From Streptomyces venezuelae (GTDB lineage Bacteria; Actinomycetota; Actinomycetes; Streptomycetales; Streptomycetaceae): a DNA stretch of 64,000 nucleotides. This document shows, in pieces, positions 53,424 through 62,242 of the stretch. The notes beneath the pieces are model-generated. The model worked only from the letters and a program-made list of their open reading frames with translations, had not been told where the DNA came from and ran no database searches. How positions within the stretch are numbered: position 1 is the first letter of the stretch; each line of letters starts with the position of its first letter. The stretch spans positions 7,361,501 through 7,425,500 of the forward strand of contig NZ_CP029190.1 of the NCBI RefSeq assembly GCF_008642295.1, written 5' to 3'. Position numbers and translations under genes: made by a program.

Positions 53424-54368
53424 TCAGGTTTCTTGTGATGGGTTGGGGGTGTTGATCCAGGCGTTGGTGAGGTTTCCGGTGCCGAGGAGCGGGGTGAGGA
53501 TTGGTTGGAATGGGCCGTGGGTGTGGAGTTGGTTGAGTGTGGTGACTGCGGCTCGGAGTGGGGTGGAGGTTAGTGAGGGGTCGGTGGAGGCGAGGCAGCG
53601 TAGGTCGGTGGTGCGGCGGGTGAGGCGTTCTTCGGTTGCGCCGGTGAGGATCAGCAGGAGGCGGGGGAATACCGGGTAGCGGTGGCGCCAGGCCGGGATC
53701 GTGGCATGGCGCCGTTGTCCGGGGGTGTTCTTGCCTGTGTGGGACTGGGGCACGTACTCGTAGTACGCGGCGTAGGCGTGGAGTTTCTGGGCGAGGCGGG
53801 CGATGGTCATCTGGGTGCGGTCGACTTCGATGAAGAAGGTGAGGAGGGTGCGCTGCTTGCCTTCGGTGTGGATGTAGTTGAGGACGGCGTCGGGGATGAG
53901 GCAGAGTTCCTGTCCCGGGCGGGATTCGTCGCGGTAGTAGTGCGCGGTCTCGGGTGACCAGTCCAGTGGGCCGCATTCGTGGCCGAGGCGGCGGGCGTGC
54001 TCGACGATGGCAGTACCGGTTTCGATGACGGCGTGGGTGTGTTCCTGGAGCGGGCCGAGAGCGGCTTCCGGGCTCATCCGGTACGCGCGGGGCTGGAGCA
54101 GGCCGACGGCTTCGACCGCTTGGGCGCCCTTTTCGGTGAGCCACCACAGCAGTTCGCTCTGGCCGGTGCTGCGCCGTCCTACGGCCTCGGCGAAGCCGGC
54201 TTCACGGAGGGTGTGGAGCTGGCGGCGTAGGTATTCGGTGCGGGTGTGGTGCGGGGTGATGAGCCGGTGGAGCTGGCGGGTGGAGACCAGGCGGTGCTGG
54301 TAGAGGACCTGGGCGGCCTGCTGGGCGATCTGGCCCAGCCCGGTGGGGGCGGACTGCGGGTAGGGCAT
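53424..54368 (-). CDS. Replication-relaxation family protein
   Basis: 314 residues from ATG 54368 (site AGAAGGAGAA). The N-terminal ~90 residues are a winged helix (QQAAQVLYQHRLVSTRQLHR, EYLRRQLHTLREAGFAEAVG). The rest (TGTAIVEHARRLGHECGPLD, TFFIEVDRTQMTIARLAQKL, YPVFPRLLLILTGATEERL) matches the replication-relaxation family found on actinobacterial plasmids and conjugative elements. Such proteins are thought to act at the origin of transfer or replication. It is the last gene of the minus-strand transfer unit, 17 bases behind the coupling ATPase. Confidence 0.8.
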   Translation of the reverse strand: MPYPQSAPTGLGQIAQQAAQVLYQHRLVSTRQLHRLITPHHTRTEYLRRQLHTLREAGFAEAVGRRSTGQSELLWWLTEKGAQAVEAVGLLQPRAYRMSPEAALGPLQEHTHAVIETGTAIVEHARRLGHECGPLDWSPETAHYYRDESRPGQELCLIPDAVLNYIHTEGKQRTLLTFFIEVDRTQMTIARLAQKLHAYAAYYEYVPQSHTGKNTPGQRRHATIPAWRHRYPVFPRLLLILTGATEERLTRRTTDLRCLASTDPSLTSTPLRAAVTTLNQLHTHGPFQPILTPLLGTGNLTNAWINTPNPSQET

Positions 54369-54385
54369 GGGGTGTTCTCCTTCTT

Positions 54386-56575
54386 CTAGTCGACGATGCT
54401 GGTGGGGTCGTCGATGCTCGGGCTGCCGGGGTGCCGGCCGTCGTGGTGCCGGCCGGTGTGGTGGGTGAGGACGACGGTGTCGAGTACTTCGAGGTCGGTG
54501 AGGATGTCGCTGAGGGGGCGGCGGTTGAGGTTGGTGTCGATTGCCTGGTCGAGGGTGGGGATGCCGGCCGGGTTGTTGTAGTGCTCGAAGATCTCGTCGA
54601 CGGGCAGGCCGCGGACCCGGAAGGGTGTGGTGCGGGTGCCGTTGAGGTTGACGGACATCACGTAGTGGTATTTCGGGAGTTCGGTGATGGTTTCCGGGCT
54701 GACGTGCCCGTTCCAGCGCTTGGCGACGAAGGCGGCTTCGTCGTAGTCCGCCGCGCACGTCGACAGCCAGGACTGGTTTTGCAGGAGGGCCTGGCGGGTG
54801 GTGGGGCTCAGGCGGAGCGCCATCTGGGTCATGCCGATGAAGCGGACCTCATACTTGCGCAGCTGCTCGGCGATGGCGGCGAGGAAGCCCTTGCTGCTGC
54901 TGTCCAGCGAGGTGAGCTCGTCACCCCACGCCCAGAAGACCGCCCGCTGCTCACGCGGGGTGTCCTGACGTGACAGGCCGGCACGGTGGAGATCGTGGAT
55001 GAGCAGGCAGCTCACCAGGGCGTCGCTCTCACTGCCGGACGGGCAGACGAACACCACCTTCGAAGTGTCCATGGCATGGCGGGCGTCGTAGGCGGAGCGG
55101 GGGCTCCCGAAGAAGCCCTGGAGGGACTGGCTGGTGTCGAGACGGTCGATGGCATAGGTGACGGTCGGAACAGCATCGGGACCGAGCCTGGGAAAGGTGG
55201 TTTCCCAGTACGCGCGGACGCGGTCGGGGAGTGTGGGCAGGAGCCGCTGGCGCCAGTCCTCGTCGGTGAGCCAGGTCCGCAGCTGGAACAACGTGCACTG
55301 CGCCTCGGGGGCGCCCGCTTGGACGGCCTGGAGGTTGAGCAGGGCCAGGGCCTGGGAGGCACGGGCCAGGATCGTGCGGGCGCGGGGGGCATTGTCGCCC
55401 CAGCCCTGCGCCGCAGCGATGCCCTCGGTAACGGAGCGGACGATGTCCTGGACATCGCAGAGGGTACGGCCCTCCATCGACAACGGGTTCCAGGACACGA
55501 CCGGCTGGTCCGGGCCGGCCTTGGCAAGGTTGATCTCCCAGAGCCGGCCGGCGATTTGCGGGTGGGCGAGGTAGGGCTTGGCCCGGGCCCACCCCTCGCC
55601 GTGCGGGTCGAGGAACCAGCACCCGTACCCGGAGTGCGCCATCGCGATGCACTGCACGAGGGCTTCCTCGGTCTTGCCGTGACCGGCCTTCCCGACCTGG
55701 AGGCCGAAGAGGAGGTCCTGCACACGGGCGGCGGCGAGCCGCTCGCGGCCGTCGGGGCAGACCACGGCGCCGAGCGGGATCAGGTCCCGCTGACCGGTGT
55801 AGACGGGGAGGTCTGCCGGGGCCGGCGGGACCAGCCCGCCGGAACGCACCACGCTGGAGGCGGTGCACTTCACCGTCGGCGGCTTGAGCCAGCCGGCTAG
55901 CTCGGGCACAGTGAACCACTGCCTGCGATGCGGTGCGAACTCCCCGCTCGCGAACCGGCGCTCGAACCGGCCGACCGACCAGCTGCGGGGCCGGTGGACC
56001 TTCAGATAGTTCGCCCCCGAGGTCATCGACAACGCCGCGATCAGCCGGTGCATCCGGGCCAGAGCCAGCTGCGGGTGGGCTGCCTCGGTGCGCAGCAGGA
56101 TCTGCACGGCGAACACCGCGCCCGCGCTGGGTTCGAGCTTGCCGACGCCCTCGCGCAGGTCGCTCTGCCGCGGAATCCGCCCGGACCGGCTGGAATGGCT
56201 GGCGCCGCCGGACCAGGCGGAGGTCATCGAGTCCCAGAAGCCGCCTCCGCCGCCTCCGCCAGTGAGGCGCTCGCCGTACGCAGACGGGCCCCGGCGGGCG
56301 GCCCGAGCCATCAGGCGGCGCCGGCGGCGGGCCAGGCGCTGCTCGGAGACAGGGACCAGGTCGAAGACCGCCTCGGCCTGCTCTCCGTCCTCGGTGCGTA
56401 CGGAGGCCATGGCCGCGGCCAGCTGCTGAAGCGGGTCGGGGCTCAGGCCGAGGGAGGCCAGGGCCTTGTAGTCGGGCAAGCCGAGAGCGAGCTCGGCGCG
56501 CTGCACGTACCGGCGCCCGTTCGCCCGGGCGGCAGGCGCCTGCGCCAGCTTGGCCAGGGAGATGGCGGCGGTCAC
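54386..56575 (-). CDS. Conjugation ATPase, coupling-protein type
   Basis: A 729-residue protein. The N-terminal ~260 residues are a variable region (LARRRRRLMARAARRGPSAY, KVHRPRSWSVGRFERRFASG). The ATPase follows: Walker A in FGLQVGKAGHGKTEEALVQC (about residue 295), CWFLDPHGEGWARAKPYLAH, VVSWNPLS, and later VVFVCPSGSESDALVSCLLI, FWAWGDELTSLDSSSKGFLA (Walker B region) and QLRKYEVRFIGMTQMALRLS. This is the VirD4/TraD-like family of actinobacterial conjugative elements that feeds DNA to the secretion channel at the membrane. Its start overlaps the stop of the small membrane protein (ATGA), so the genes are coupled. Confidence 0.85.
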   Translation of the reverse strand: MTAAISLAKLAQAPAARANGRRYVQRAELALGLPDYKALASLGLSPDPLQQLAAAMASVRTEDGEQAEAVFDLVPVSEQRLARRRRRLMARAARRGPSAYGERLTGGGGGGGFWDSMTSAWSGGASHSSRSGRIPRQSDLREGVGKLEPSAGAVFAVQILLRTEAAHPQLALARMHRLIAALSMTSGANYLKVHRPRSWSVGRFERRFASGEFAPHRRQWFTVPELAGWLKPPTVKCTASSVVRSGGLVPPAPADLPVYTGQRDLIPLGAVVCPDGRERLAAARVQDLLFGLQVGKAGHGKTEEALVQCIAMAHSGYGCWFLDPHGEGWARAKPYLAHPQIAGRLWEINLAKAGPDQPVVSWNPLSMEGRTLCDVQDIVRSVTEGIAAAQGWGDNAPRARTILARASQALALLNLQAVQAGAPEAQCTLFQLRTWLTDEDWRQRLLPTLPDRVRAYWETTFPRLGPDAVPTVTYAIDRLDTSQSLQGFFGSPRSAYDARHAMDTSKVVFVCPSGSESDALVSCLLIHDLHRAGLSRQDTPREQRAVFWAWGDELTSLDSSSKGFLAAIAEQLRKYEVRFIGMTQMALRLSPTTRQALLQNQSWLSTCAADYDEAAFVAKRWNGHVSPETITELPKYHYVMSVNLNGTRTTPFRVRGLPVDEIFEHYNNPAGIPTLDQAIDTNLNRRPLSDILTDLEVLDTVVLTHHTGRHHDGRHPGSPSIDDPTSIVD

Positions 56576-57033
56576 GGCGTTTCTCCCGGGCCGGTGAAGC
56601 GCACCGGGCGGATATCGGCCTGGCCGTGCCGGGTACGGACCTCGACCTCGGCGAAGCCCGGCATGTTCAGGATCGAGGCCGCGGCAGCCGGCCCTTCGAT
56701 GTAACAGCGCATCTTTCCCCCCACGGCGGTATACCGAAGGCGCACCGCAGATCCGCGGGCCGGAACACCGCCGGCGGCGTAATACACACGCCCGAGCTGG
56801 CGGGCCCAGCGCCCCACTTCCCCTTCACCGGGGTCGAAGGTCGCGGTCGGGATCACCTCAACCTGCACCCGGCTGGCAAGCGCTTCCCGCACGAGCCCCG
56901 CGCGCCGGACCGTCCACCACACCCACACCGCCACGCCCAGGACACCGAGAGCCAGGATGTACGGGGCGGTGGCACTCAGGATGGTCTGGAGCTGGGCGAG
57001 GAGCTCGTCGACCGGCAGGCCGGGGAGGCTCAT
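56572..57033 (-). CDS. Small membrane protein of the transfer unit
   Basis: 153 residues. One membrane helix near the N-terminus (TAPYILALGVLGVAVWVWWT) followed by a soluble domain (VQVEVIPTATFDPGEGEVGR, RGSAVRLRYTAVGGKMRCYI, MPGFAEVEVRTRHGQADIRP). It is coupled to the ATPase gene by an ATGA overlap. Small bitopic proteins in this place probably link the coupling ATPase to the channel. The start, ATG 57033, has a moderate upstream site. Confidence 0.75.
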   Translation of the reverse strand: MSLPGLPVDELLAQLQTILSATAPYILALGVLGVAVWVWWTVRRAGLVREALASRVQVEVIPTATFDPGEGEVGRWARQLGRVYYAAGGVPARGSAVRLRYTAVGGKMRCYIEGPAAAASILNMPGFAEVEVRTRHGQADIRPVRFTGPGETP

Positions 57034-57205
57034 GTGGGCCGGCCTGGGGCCGGCCGGGACGGGGCGGTGAGCTGCACGGTGCCTCCAGGTCGGGTGAGGA
57101 GAAGCCCTTCACCTGGACCAAGTAGGAACTCGCGGCAAGTTCAGACACCACACCCGAATGCTTTACCTTCCCTTTGCGATTGAGGAGCGTGTGGCCAGGC
57201 GGCCC

Positions 57206-57640
57206 GTGTCCGTAGAAGCATGTGTCGAGCTGTCGTACGTGAGTGCCGTGCGTGACCGGTTGAGGCGTCCGCTGCTCGACTGTGTGAGGGCCCGCTTTGA
57301 GGACGTCGCTCCAGTGCGGCGCTTTCGCTGGTCGCGAGGCGAGCGTCATTTCCCTGGCTGGTACTGGCGGCTACGACCGGACAGTATGTGGGGTTCGAAT
57401 GTGGCTGGAACGGGGACCGGCTCCTGCTGATGGACTTCGATTCCACAGTGGCGGGATGGCCTCGCAGCCCCTCTGGCTGCACTGGCATGACGGCAACCGT
57501 GAGCGTCGTTACGCTCCGGACTGCTTCGTGCGCCGGGGGACGGCTCGGCGGTGGTCGTCGATGTCCGCGCGGACGACAGAGCAGCCGGACGGCCTCGCTC
57601 GGATCTTCCGGGACTACCAGTCCTGGGCCATCGCTATGGA
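57206..57640 (+). pseudogene. TnsA-like transposon endonuclease relic
   Basis: Three frames must be combined: ELSYVSAVRDRLRRPLLDCV and ARFEDVAPVRRFRWSRGERH, FPGWYW; then ATTGQYVGFE; then WLER, followed by MASQPLWLHWHDGNRERRYA, PDCFVRRG. This is the order of TnsA-type heteromeric transposase endonucleases of actinobacteria: F-E-S-W-L-E-R-D, then A-P-D-x-F in the nuclease core. The end (SAVVVDVRADDRAAG) appears in another frame. Several indels have destroyed it. The partner transposase genes are absent. It lies inside the conjugation module next to the Imm21 gene. Confidence 0.6.
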
Positions 57641-58146
57641 AGGAGCCGAAGCTGAACCAAGCTGAGCCAGGTATTCGAATTCGGTTCCACATACGCGGCA
57701 CGCACCGAATACATCCTTGGCCTCAGTTCCACCCGCAGATGGTTCTCTGGCTCCAACTCGTCACCTGGCCAACCCGAGTCGAACAACACCACTGGTCCCG
57801 GCACGTCCCAATGCTGCTCAGGCTCCCAGGCGGCATCTGCGAGCGCGGCATCAACGCTGCCGAGAAGCTCCTCCTCCGATTCGGCGGCGCACCACCGCAC
57901 GAACAGGCCATGTTCCGGGAGGAAGGACGTCGAGGCGGGGTCATCACCGAGGACCAGGGCCTGCCATTGTCCGACCGCCACCAGGCCGGCGTACCCATCG
58001 ACGCCACAGGCTCTGTCGTAGTCGGTTTCAGACCCGTCGCTGTCTGCGCCAGACCACGAAGACAAGACTGCTTCGGGCACAACGATCAACGGCCCGCCAC
58101 CGGACTCCACCCACTCGACCGCACCTGGATCTGCATACCTCGCCAT
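57634..58146 (-). CDS. Imm21-family immunity protein
   Basis: A 170-residue protein from ATG 58146. WVESGGGPLIVVPEAVLSSW, DYDRACGVDGYAGLVAVGQW, LVLGDDPASTSFLPEHGLFV and RWCAAESEEELLGSVDAALA follow the Imm21 pattern. Family members protect against toxins of polymorphic systems. No matching toxin is next to it. It sits as cargo between transfer genes and opposite to the small secreted protein, which is a common position for immunity genes on conjugative elements. Confidence 0.75.
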   Translation of the reverse strand: MARYADPGAVEWVESGGGPLIVVPEAVLSSWSGADSDGSETDYDRACGVDGYAGLVAVGQWQALVLGDDPASTSFLPEHGLFVRWCAAESEEELLGSVDAALADAAWEPEQHWDVPGPVVLFDSGWPGDELEPENHLRVELRPRMYSVRAAYVEPNSNTWLSLVQLRLLP

Positions 58147-58340
58147 GCGAGGAAGCTACAGGCCGCCGGTGACAACGATCACGGCCAGGGTACGTCCTGG
58201 CACAGACAGGCCTGATCGTTTGACATCCAGCGTAGTCAGGCCAGGCCAGGCCAGGACGCCGCACCGGACCAACTTTGCTGTCAAACGACAGCCTGGCCCG
58301 GGGGAGTGCCCTTTACCGCGCTGGCGCCGTTGATCTCGTC

Positions 58341-58709
58341 ATGAGGAAAGCGATCTACATGACTGCGGTGGCCCTTCTGCTGGCTGGCACGGCTCCGGCG
58401 TACGCGAGCGGTGGAGCCGACAAGGGCCCGGTGGGCGTCGGCGTGATCGGCGAGGGCCTGAAGGTGAAGGAGGTACGGGCCACTCTGAACGGCTGGTACC
58501 CGGGGGCTCGGGCCGAGGTGTTCGTGCTGCGGGGCGGCAAGCGGGTCCATACGGTGGGGTCGTGGAAGGCGACTGAGTCGGTGGAGTACGGCGGGCACAA
58601 GTTCGAGATTGTGAAGTGGCCGGTGGGCCGGTCGTTCTGGCACGGAGACCGCATCTGCTCCACGTTCGGCCATCGCAGCGAGCGCCCCTGTGTCACGATC
58701 CAGCGCTGA
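58341..58709 (+). CDS. Small secreted protein
   Basis: 122 residues from ATG 58341 (an in-frame start at 58275 would put 22 non-signal residues in front). Signal peptide MTAVALLLAGTAPAYASG. The mature part is beta-rich and contains one disulfide-type pair (RICSTFGHRSERPCVTIQ). No enzymatic motif is seen. It may be a surface protein that accompanies the conjugation apparatus. Convergent with the NlpC/P60 gene across a terminator. Confidence 0.6.
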   Translation: MRKAIYMTAVALLLAGTAPAYASGGADKGPVGVGVIGEGLKVKEVRATLNGWYPGARAEVFVLRGGKRVHTVGSWKATESVEYGGHKFEIVKWPVGRSFWHGDRICSTFGHRSERPCVTIQR

Positions 58710-58721
58710 TCACCTGTCCGT

Positions 58722-58753
58722 GCCCGCCCTCTTGCGTGTTGGGGTGGGCGGGC
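58722..58753. terminator. Bidirectional hairpin
   Basis: GCCCGCCC (58722-58729) pairs with GGGCGGGC (58746-58753). It lies between the convergent small secreted protein and lytic-enzyme genes. Confidence 0.7.
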
Positions 58754-58763
58754 GCGGTGGTAT

Positions 58764-59927
58764 TCAGCCGGCGATGCGCCGGACGACGAGGATCTCGCCC
58801 ACGTTCGCCTGCTTGGTCACCTCGACGACCCGGCCCGGCTTCGGCGCGTGGACCACGTAGCCGTATCCGATCGCCATGGACACATGCTCGGGTGAGGCTG
58901 CGGTGCCGCGGGAGAACAGCAGGTCTCCCGGCTGCACCTGACTGGCGGGGACGCCTCGGCCGTCGTGTATCTGCGTGTACGTGGTTCTGGTGATCTCCTT
59001 GCCGGCGACGCCGTACGCGCGCTGGGTCAGGGATGAGCAGTCGCACCGTTCAGAGGGGTTGGGGCCGTGCGGGTTCGTGCAGCTGCCGCCCCACTGGTAC
59101 CGCGTGCCGAGCTGGCCGAGGGCCCAGCGGATCGCAGCCTTGGCCTCCATCGGCGCCGTCGCCGGGATCTGGTACCCCTCGGGCAGCGAGCCGGGCGGGA
59201 TCTCCCCGAAGTCCACGCTGCCACCTTTCTGGCCGGCGCATCCTCCAGGGCCGAAGCCTCCGCGGAGACCTGGCTGTCCCGGCAGCGGCCCGACGGGAGC
59301 GGCGCCGAGGGTCGGCGCGATGGCCTGCTGGAGAGCGGTCGCGAGAGGCTCGTGCCTGGCGTACGCGTCGGGGAACCCGGAGCGCTGGACCTTCTGCGCG
59401 GCCACGGTGACGGGCATCTGCTCCCAGTCCTTTATCTTCACGAGCCCGTCGTAGAACTTCCCTGAGGAGTAGACGGGGTCCATGATCTGCTCGCGGGTGC
59501 CCCAGCCCTGGGAGGGCCGCTGCTGGAACAGGCCGAGGGAGTCGCGGTCGCCGTGGTCGAGGTTGACCAGCGTGGACTCCTGAAGGGCGGTGGCGAGGGC
59601 GATGACCTGCCCGCGGGCCGGCACCCGCTTCTGGATGCCGGTCGCGACGATGACCTTCGCGTTGGGGATCTGCTTCTTGGGCTGGGACAGGCCCGGGACG
59701 TTCACGTCGCCACTGCCGGCGAGCATCTCCTTGACCTTGCGGGCTGTTTCGGCGGTGTCCGCCCCGAGGCCCGGCTGCCCCCCGGCGGGGCAGCGGGCCG
59801 AAGCCGCGGCGGCCTCGGCCTCGCTCTGCCCGAGGCCCGCGACGTGTGCTGCGATCGCGGCGAGCAGGACGAGCGCGATCCCGAGCAGCCCGGCGACACC
59901 GGCGAGCCAGCGCTTGAACTTCTTCAT
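58764..59927 (-). CDS. Conjugation-associated cell-wall hydrolase (NlpC/P60)
   Basis: 387 residues from ATG 59927, which overlaps the stop of the upstream membrane-protein gene (ATGA). A membrane anchor lies at about 8-30 (WLAGVAGLLGIALVLLAAIA). A lysozyme-like helical part follows (ALATALQESTLVNLDHGDRD, SLGLFQQRPSQGWGTREQIM), as in VirB1/peptidoglycan-lytic proteins. The C-terminal NlpC/P60 domain has RCDCSSLTQRAYG with the catalytic Cys at about 296 and PEHVSMAIGYG with the His. Such two-domain enzymes open peptidoglycan to let the conjugation channel through. The coupling and order fit a type IV transfer operon. Confidence 0.88.
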   Translation of the reverse strand: MKKFKRWLAGVAGLLGIALVLLAAIAAHVAGLGQSEAEAAAASARCPAGGQPGLGADTAETARKVKEMLAGSGDVNVPGLSQPKKQIPNAKVIVATGIQKRVPARGQVIALATALQESTLVNLDHGDRDSLGLFQQRPSQGWGTREQIMDPVYSSGKFYDGLVKIKDWEQMPVTVAAQKVQRSGFPDAYARHEPLATALQQAIAPTLGAAPVGPLPGQPGLRGGFGPGGCAGQKGGSVDFGEIPPGSLPEGYQIPATAPMEAKAAIRWALGQLGTRYQWGGSCTNPHGPNPSERCDCSSLTQRAYGVAGKEITRTTYTQIHDGRGVPASQVQPGDLLFSRGTAASPEHVSMAIGYGYVVHAPKPGRVVEVTKQANVGEILVVRRIAG

Positions 59928-62242
59928 GAGCGGCGCTGCTGACGGCGACGGCGGTTCAGCTCCCGTTCCTCGTTTCGGCCGAGGGACGCATCGCTCGGCC
60001 GCCGCGGGATCGAAGAGGGTACGCGGCTTGTACCGGGCTGGCGTGGGGTGCCGCGGTCCAGGCGCTGGCGGAGCTGCTGCTGGCGCGCCGATGCCGCCGG
60101 CTGAGCCGGGACCTGGTGGCGGGGCTGGCGACGGGTCGCCTGCGGGTTCGGCTGGTTCGCGGTGGTGGTGGCCTGATTGTGGCCGGTGGCCTGGCTGGTC
60201 GCCGGGCCTCCCGGCAGCTGCTGGTTCGCCGGGGTACCGGGCGGGTTGGGCACCTGCGGCGGCGGGTTCTGCGGCTGGGCGGGCTGAGGCGGAACGGGCG
60301 GTGTCTGGCCCGGGTTCACCGCGTTGCCAGGCTGGGGCTGGCCCGCCGGCCGGGCCGGACGGTGGCCGCCGCCCTTTGCCCCGGACTGGAGCCGGTTCAT
60401 CAGGGCGACGGTGCTGACGCTGGAGGTGGACGCGTAGCCGAGGGCGGCGATCGGATTGCCCGAGGCAACGGCGACTCCGACCATCGCGGTGCGGACCCCT
60501 CCGCGGGTGACCTTGCGGGCGATGGACCGGTTCTTCGGCACCGGGGCGGGGGACGGCGTGAAGACGGAGCCGTTGGTCCCCCCGATCCTGGCGGAGGACA
60601 TCTTGGCGCGGAAGTTCGCCGCGGCATGCCTGGACTTCACCGTGAGGGCCTTGCGCTTCTTGATCGCGCCGATGCACACGATGTCCACGGCCAGGAACCG
60701 GAGCGTGAGTTCGGTGCCCCAGTCCTGCTGCACGGGGTCGAGGACGGCCTGGATGACGAGGATGAGGACGGAGAGGCCGATGATGGAGGCGAGGAGCTGC
60801 CCAAGAGAGTGCAGGACGGATGCCGCCCAGTCCCACAGGTAGCCGCGGCCGGCGCCGGGCAGCAGGCCGGCCACGAGCGCGGGTTCGGCCCGCACTGCAT
60901 CCCAGGCGATGCGGCACTGCGCGACGAGGAAGCTGCCGGCGAGACCGGCGATCAGCACGGTGACGATCAGCGCGGCGACGAGAAGGAAGAACGCGCCGCC
61001 GACCTTGTCCATCGAGGCGCGCTTCGCGGCCTGTACGTCGCCCTCGACGCAGTCCTTCTCGAACTGCTCCATCGGCGGGTTCCCGAAGTGGTCAAGGGCC
61101 CACTGCTTGGCCAGCGGCATGGTCCACTCGTTGACCTGCGCGCCCATGGGGTCGATCAAGGCCTGGAAGCGGTTGAGTTTCTTCAGCCGCTCCATCTGCT
61201 GGTTCAGCGCCCGCTCGTACGCGAGCTGCGTGATCTTCGTGTCGGAGTACTTCCTTGCGCACTCGCCCTCGAAGACCCGCCCGTACTGGAGCAGCATGGC
61301 CGGCTTGACGATGAACGCGTCGGTCAGGGCGTTGGTCAGCGGCCGGGAGAGCGCCCGGGTGCTCGCGAAGTCTTCGTCTTCGTCCGGGGTCGTCTTCGGG
61401 ATGGTGTTGGCGTCGAGGATGACGTCGGCGACTTCCAGGGCCAGGCCGCGGGCAGCGGCGATGGCACCGTCCTGCTCACCGAGCAGGAGCTGCGGGGGCG
61501 AGGACAGCAGGGTGGCGGTGAGTGCGGCGATCAGGATGGACAGCGCCGCGTCCCCCCACCCCTTGGCCCGGTCCCCGAAGAAGATCCGGATGACGGTGAC
61601 CAGGGCGCATACCGACAGGAAGAGGGACGGCAGCCCCATCTGGAGGATGACTTGGGTGTGCAGGGAGCTGGCCACGGACAGGACGGGCGTCAGGAGGAGC
61701 TTGGCGAGACCGAAGCCGAGCGCCCAGGCGATGAGCCAGCAGCAGAACGCGATGACCCACTTGGTGATCATGAAGCAGAGCTCGGTGATGAGGTTCTGGA
61801 TCCCGAGCTCCCAATCGGCCAGGCCGCCAGTGTCCGACTTCACGGTGTAGGCCGAGATCGGGAGGTTCCGCTCGTCGGTGACGTTGAAGACCGCGAGGAC
61901 GCCGCCCTCGTTGGGCAGGAGCTCGCGCAGGCGCTCTTCCTCGGCCTTGAGGTACGCCTCCTGCATCCCGGCGGCGACCCGCTTGTTGAGGTCGGCGATC
62001 ATCTTCTCGATCTCGGCGAGCTCCTCCGGGGTGGGCGTACGCGTCCCGGGCGGGTTCGGGGTGAGGGGGTTGCTCGTTGGAGGGCTGGTGGGCGTCGGGG
62101 TCGGGCGCGGCTCGGCGAGGGCCGGCAGCGAGGTGAGCATGGTGAAGGCGGTCGCGGCGAGCGCCGCCACGAGCAGGGCAAGACGCAGGCGGGCGGTGCC
62201 GAGCAGGCGAAGCCGCTGGAACGGAGCGCGCAAGGTCCTCAT
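59924..62242 (-). CDS. Large polytopic membrane protein, VirB6/TrbL-like
   Basis: 772 residues from ATG 62242 (ATGA overlap with the upstream ATPase). Signal or first helix at about 15-42, a Pro/Thr-rich stretch, an extracellular helical part (LAEIEKMIADLNKRVAAGMQ), then at least six hydrophobic segments (WVIAFCCWLIAWALGFGLAK, GLPSLFLSVCALVTVIRIFF, FFLLVAALIVTVLIAGLAGS, IIGLSVLILVIQAVLDP). A ~200-residue cytoplasmic tail is rich in Pro, Gln and Arg. This is the usual layout of the channel's inner-membrane core in Gram-positive type IV systems. Confidence 0.82.
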   Translation of the reverse strand: MRTLRAPFQRLRLLGTARLRLALLVAALAATAFTMLTSLPALAEPRPTPTPTSPPTSNPLTPNPPGTRTPTPEELAEIEKMIADLNKRVAAGMQEAYLKAEEERLRELLPNEGGVLAVFNVTDERNLPISAYTVKSDTGGLADWELGIQNLITELCFMITKWVIAFCCWLIAWALGFGLAKLLLTPVLSVASSLHTQVILQMGLPSLFLSVCALVTVIRIFFGDRAKGWGDAALSILIAALTATLLSSPPQLLLGEQDGAIAAARGLALEVADVILDANTIPKTTPDEDEDFASTRALSRPLTNALTDAFIVKPAMLLQYGRVFEGECARKYSDTKITQLAYERALNQQMERLKKLNRFQALIDPMGAQVNEWTMPLAKQWALDHFGNPPMEQFEKDCVEGDVQAAKRASMDKVGGAFFLLVAALIVTVLIAGLAGSFLVAQCRIAWDAVRAEPALVAGLLPGAGRGYLWDWAASVLHSLGQLLASIIGLSVLILVIQAVLDPVQQDWGTELTLRFLAVDIVCIGAIKKRKALTVKSRHAAANFRAKMSSARIGGTNGSVFTPSPAPVPKNRSIARKVTRGGVRTAMVGVAVASGNPIAALGYASTSSVSTVALMNRLQSGAKGGGHRPARPAGQPQPGNAVNPGQTPPVPPQPAQPQNPPPQVPNPPGTPANQQLPGGPATSQATGHNQATTTANQPNPQATRRQPRHQVPAQPAASARQQQLRQRLDRGTPRQPGTSRVPSSIPRRPSDASLGRNEERELNRRRRQQRRS

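Noticed and set aside
53424..54758. A 444-residue version of the replication-relaxation protein
   Set aside because: The first 130 residues are His/Arg/Pro-rich shadow of the coupling ATPase gene; the ATG at 54368 has a strong ribosome site and begins the winged helix.
58764..60917. A 717-residue version of the NlpC/P60 protein
   Set aside because: The upstream part is the other frame of the membrane-protein gene; ATG 59927 overlaps that gene's stop and starts a clear membrane anchor.
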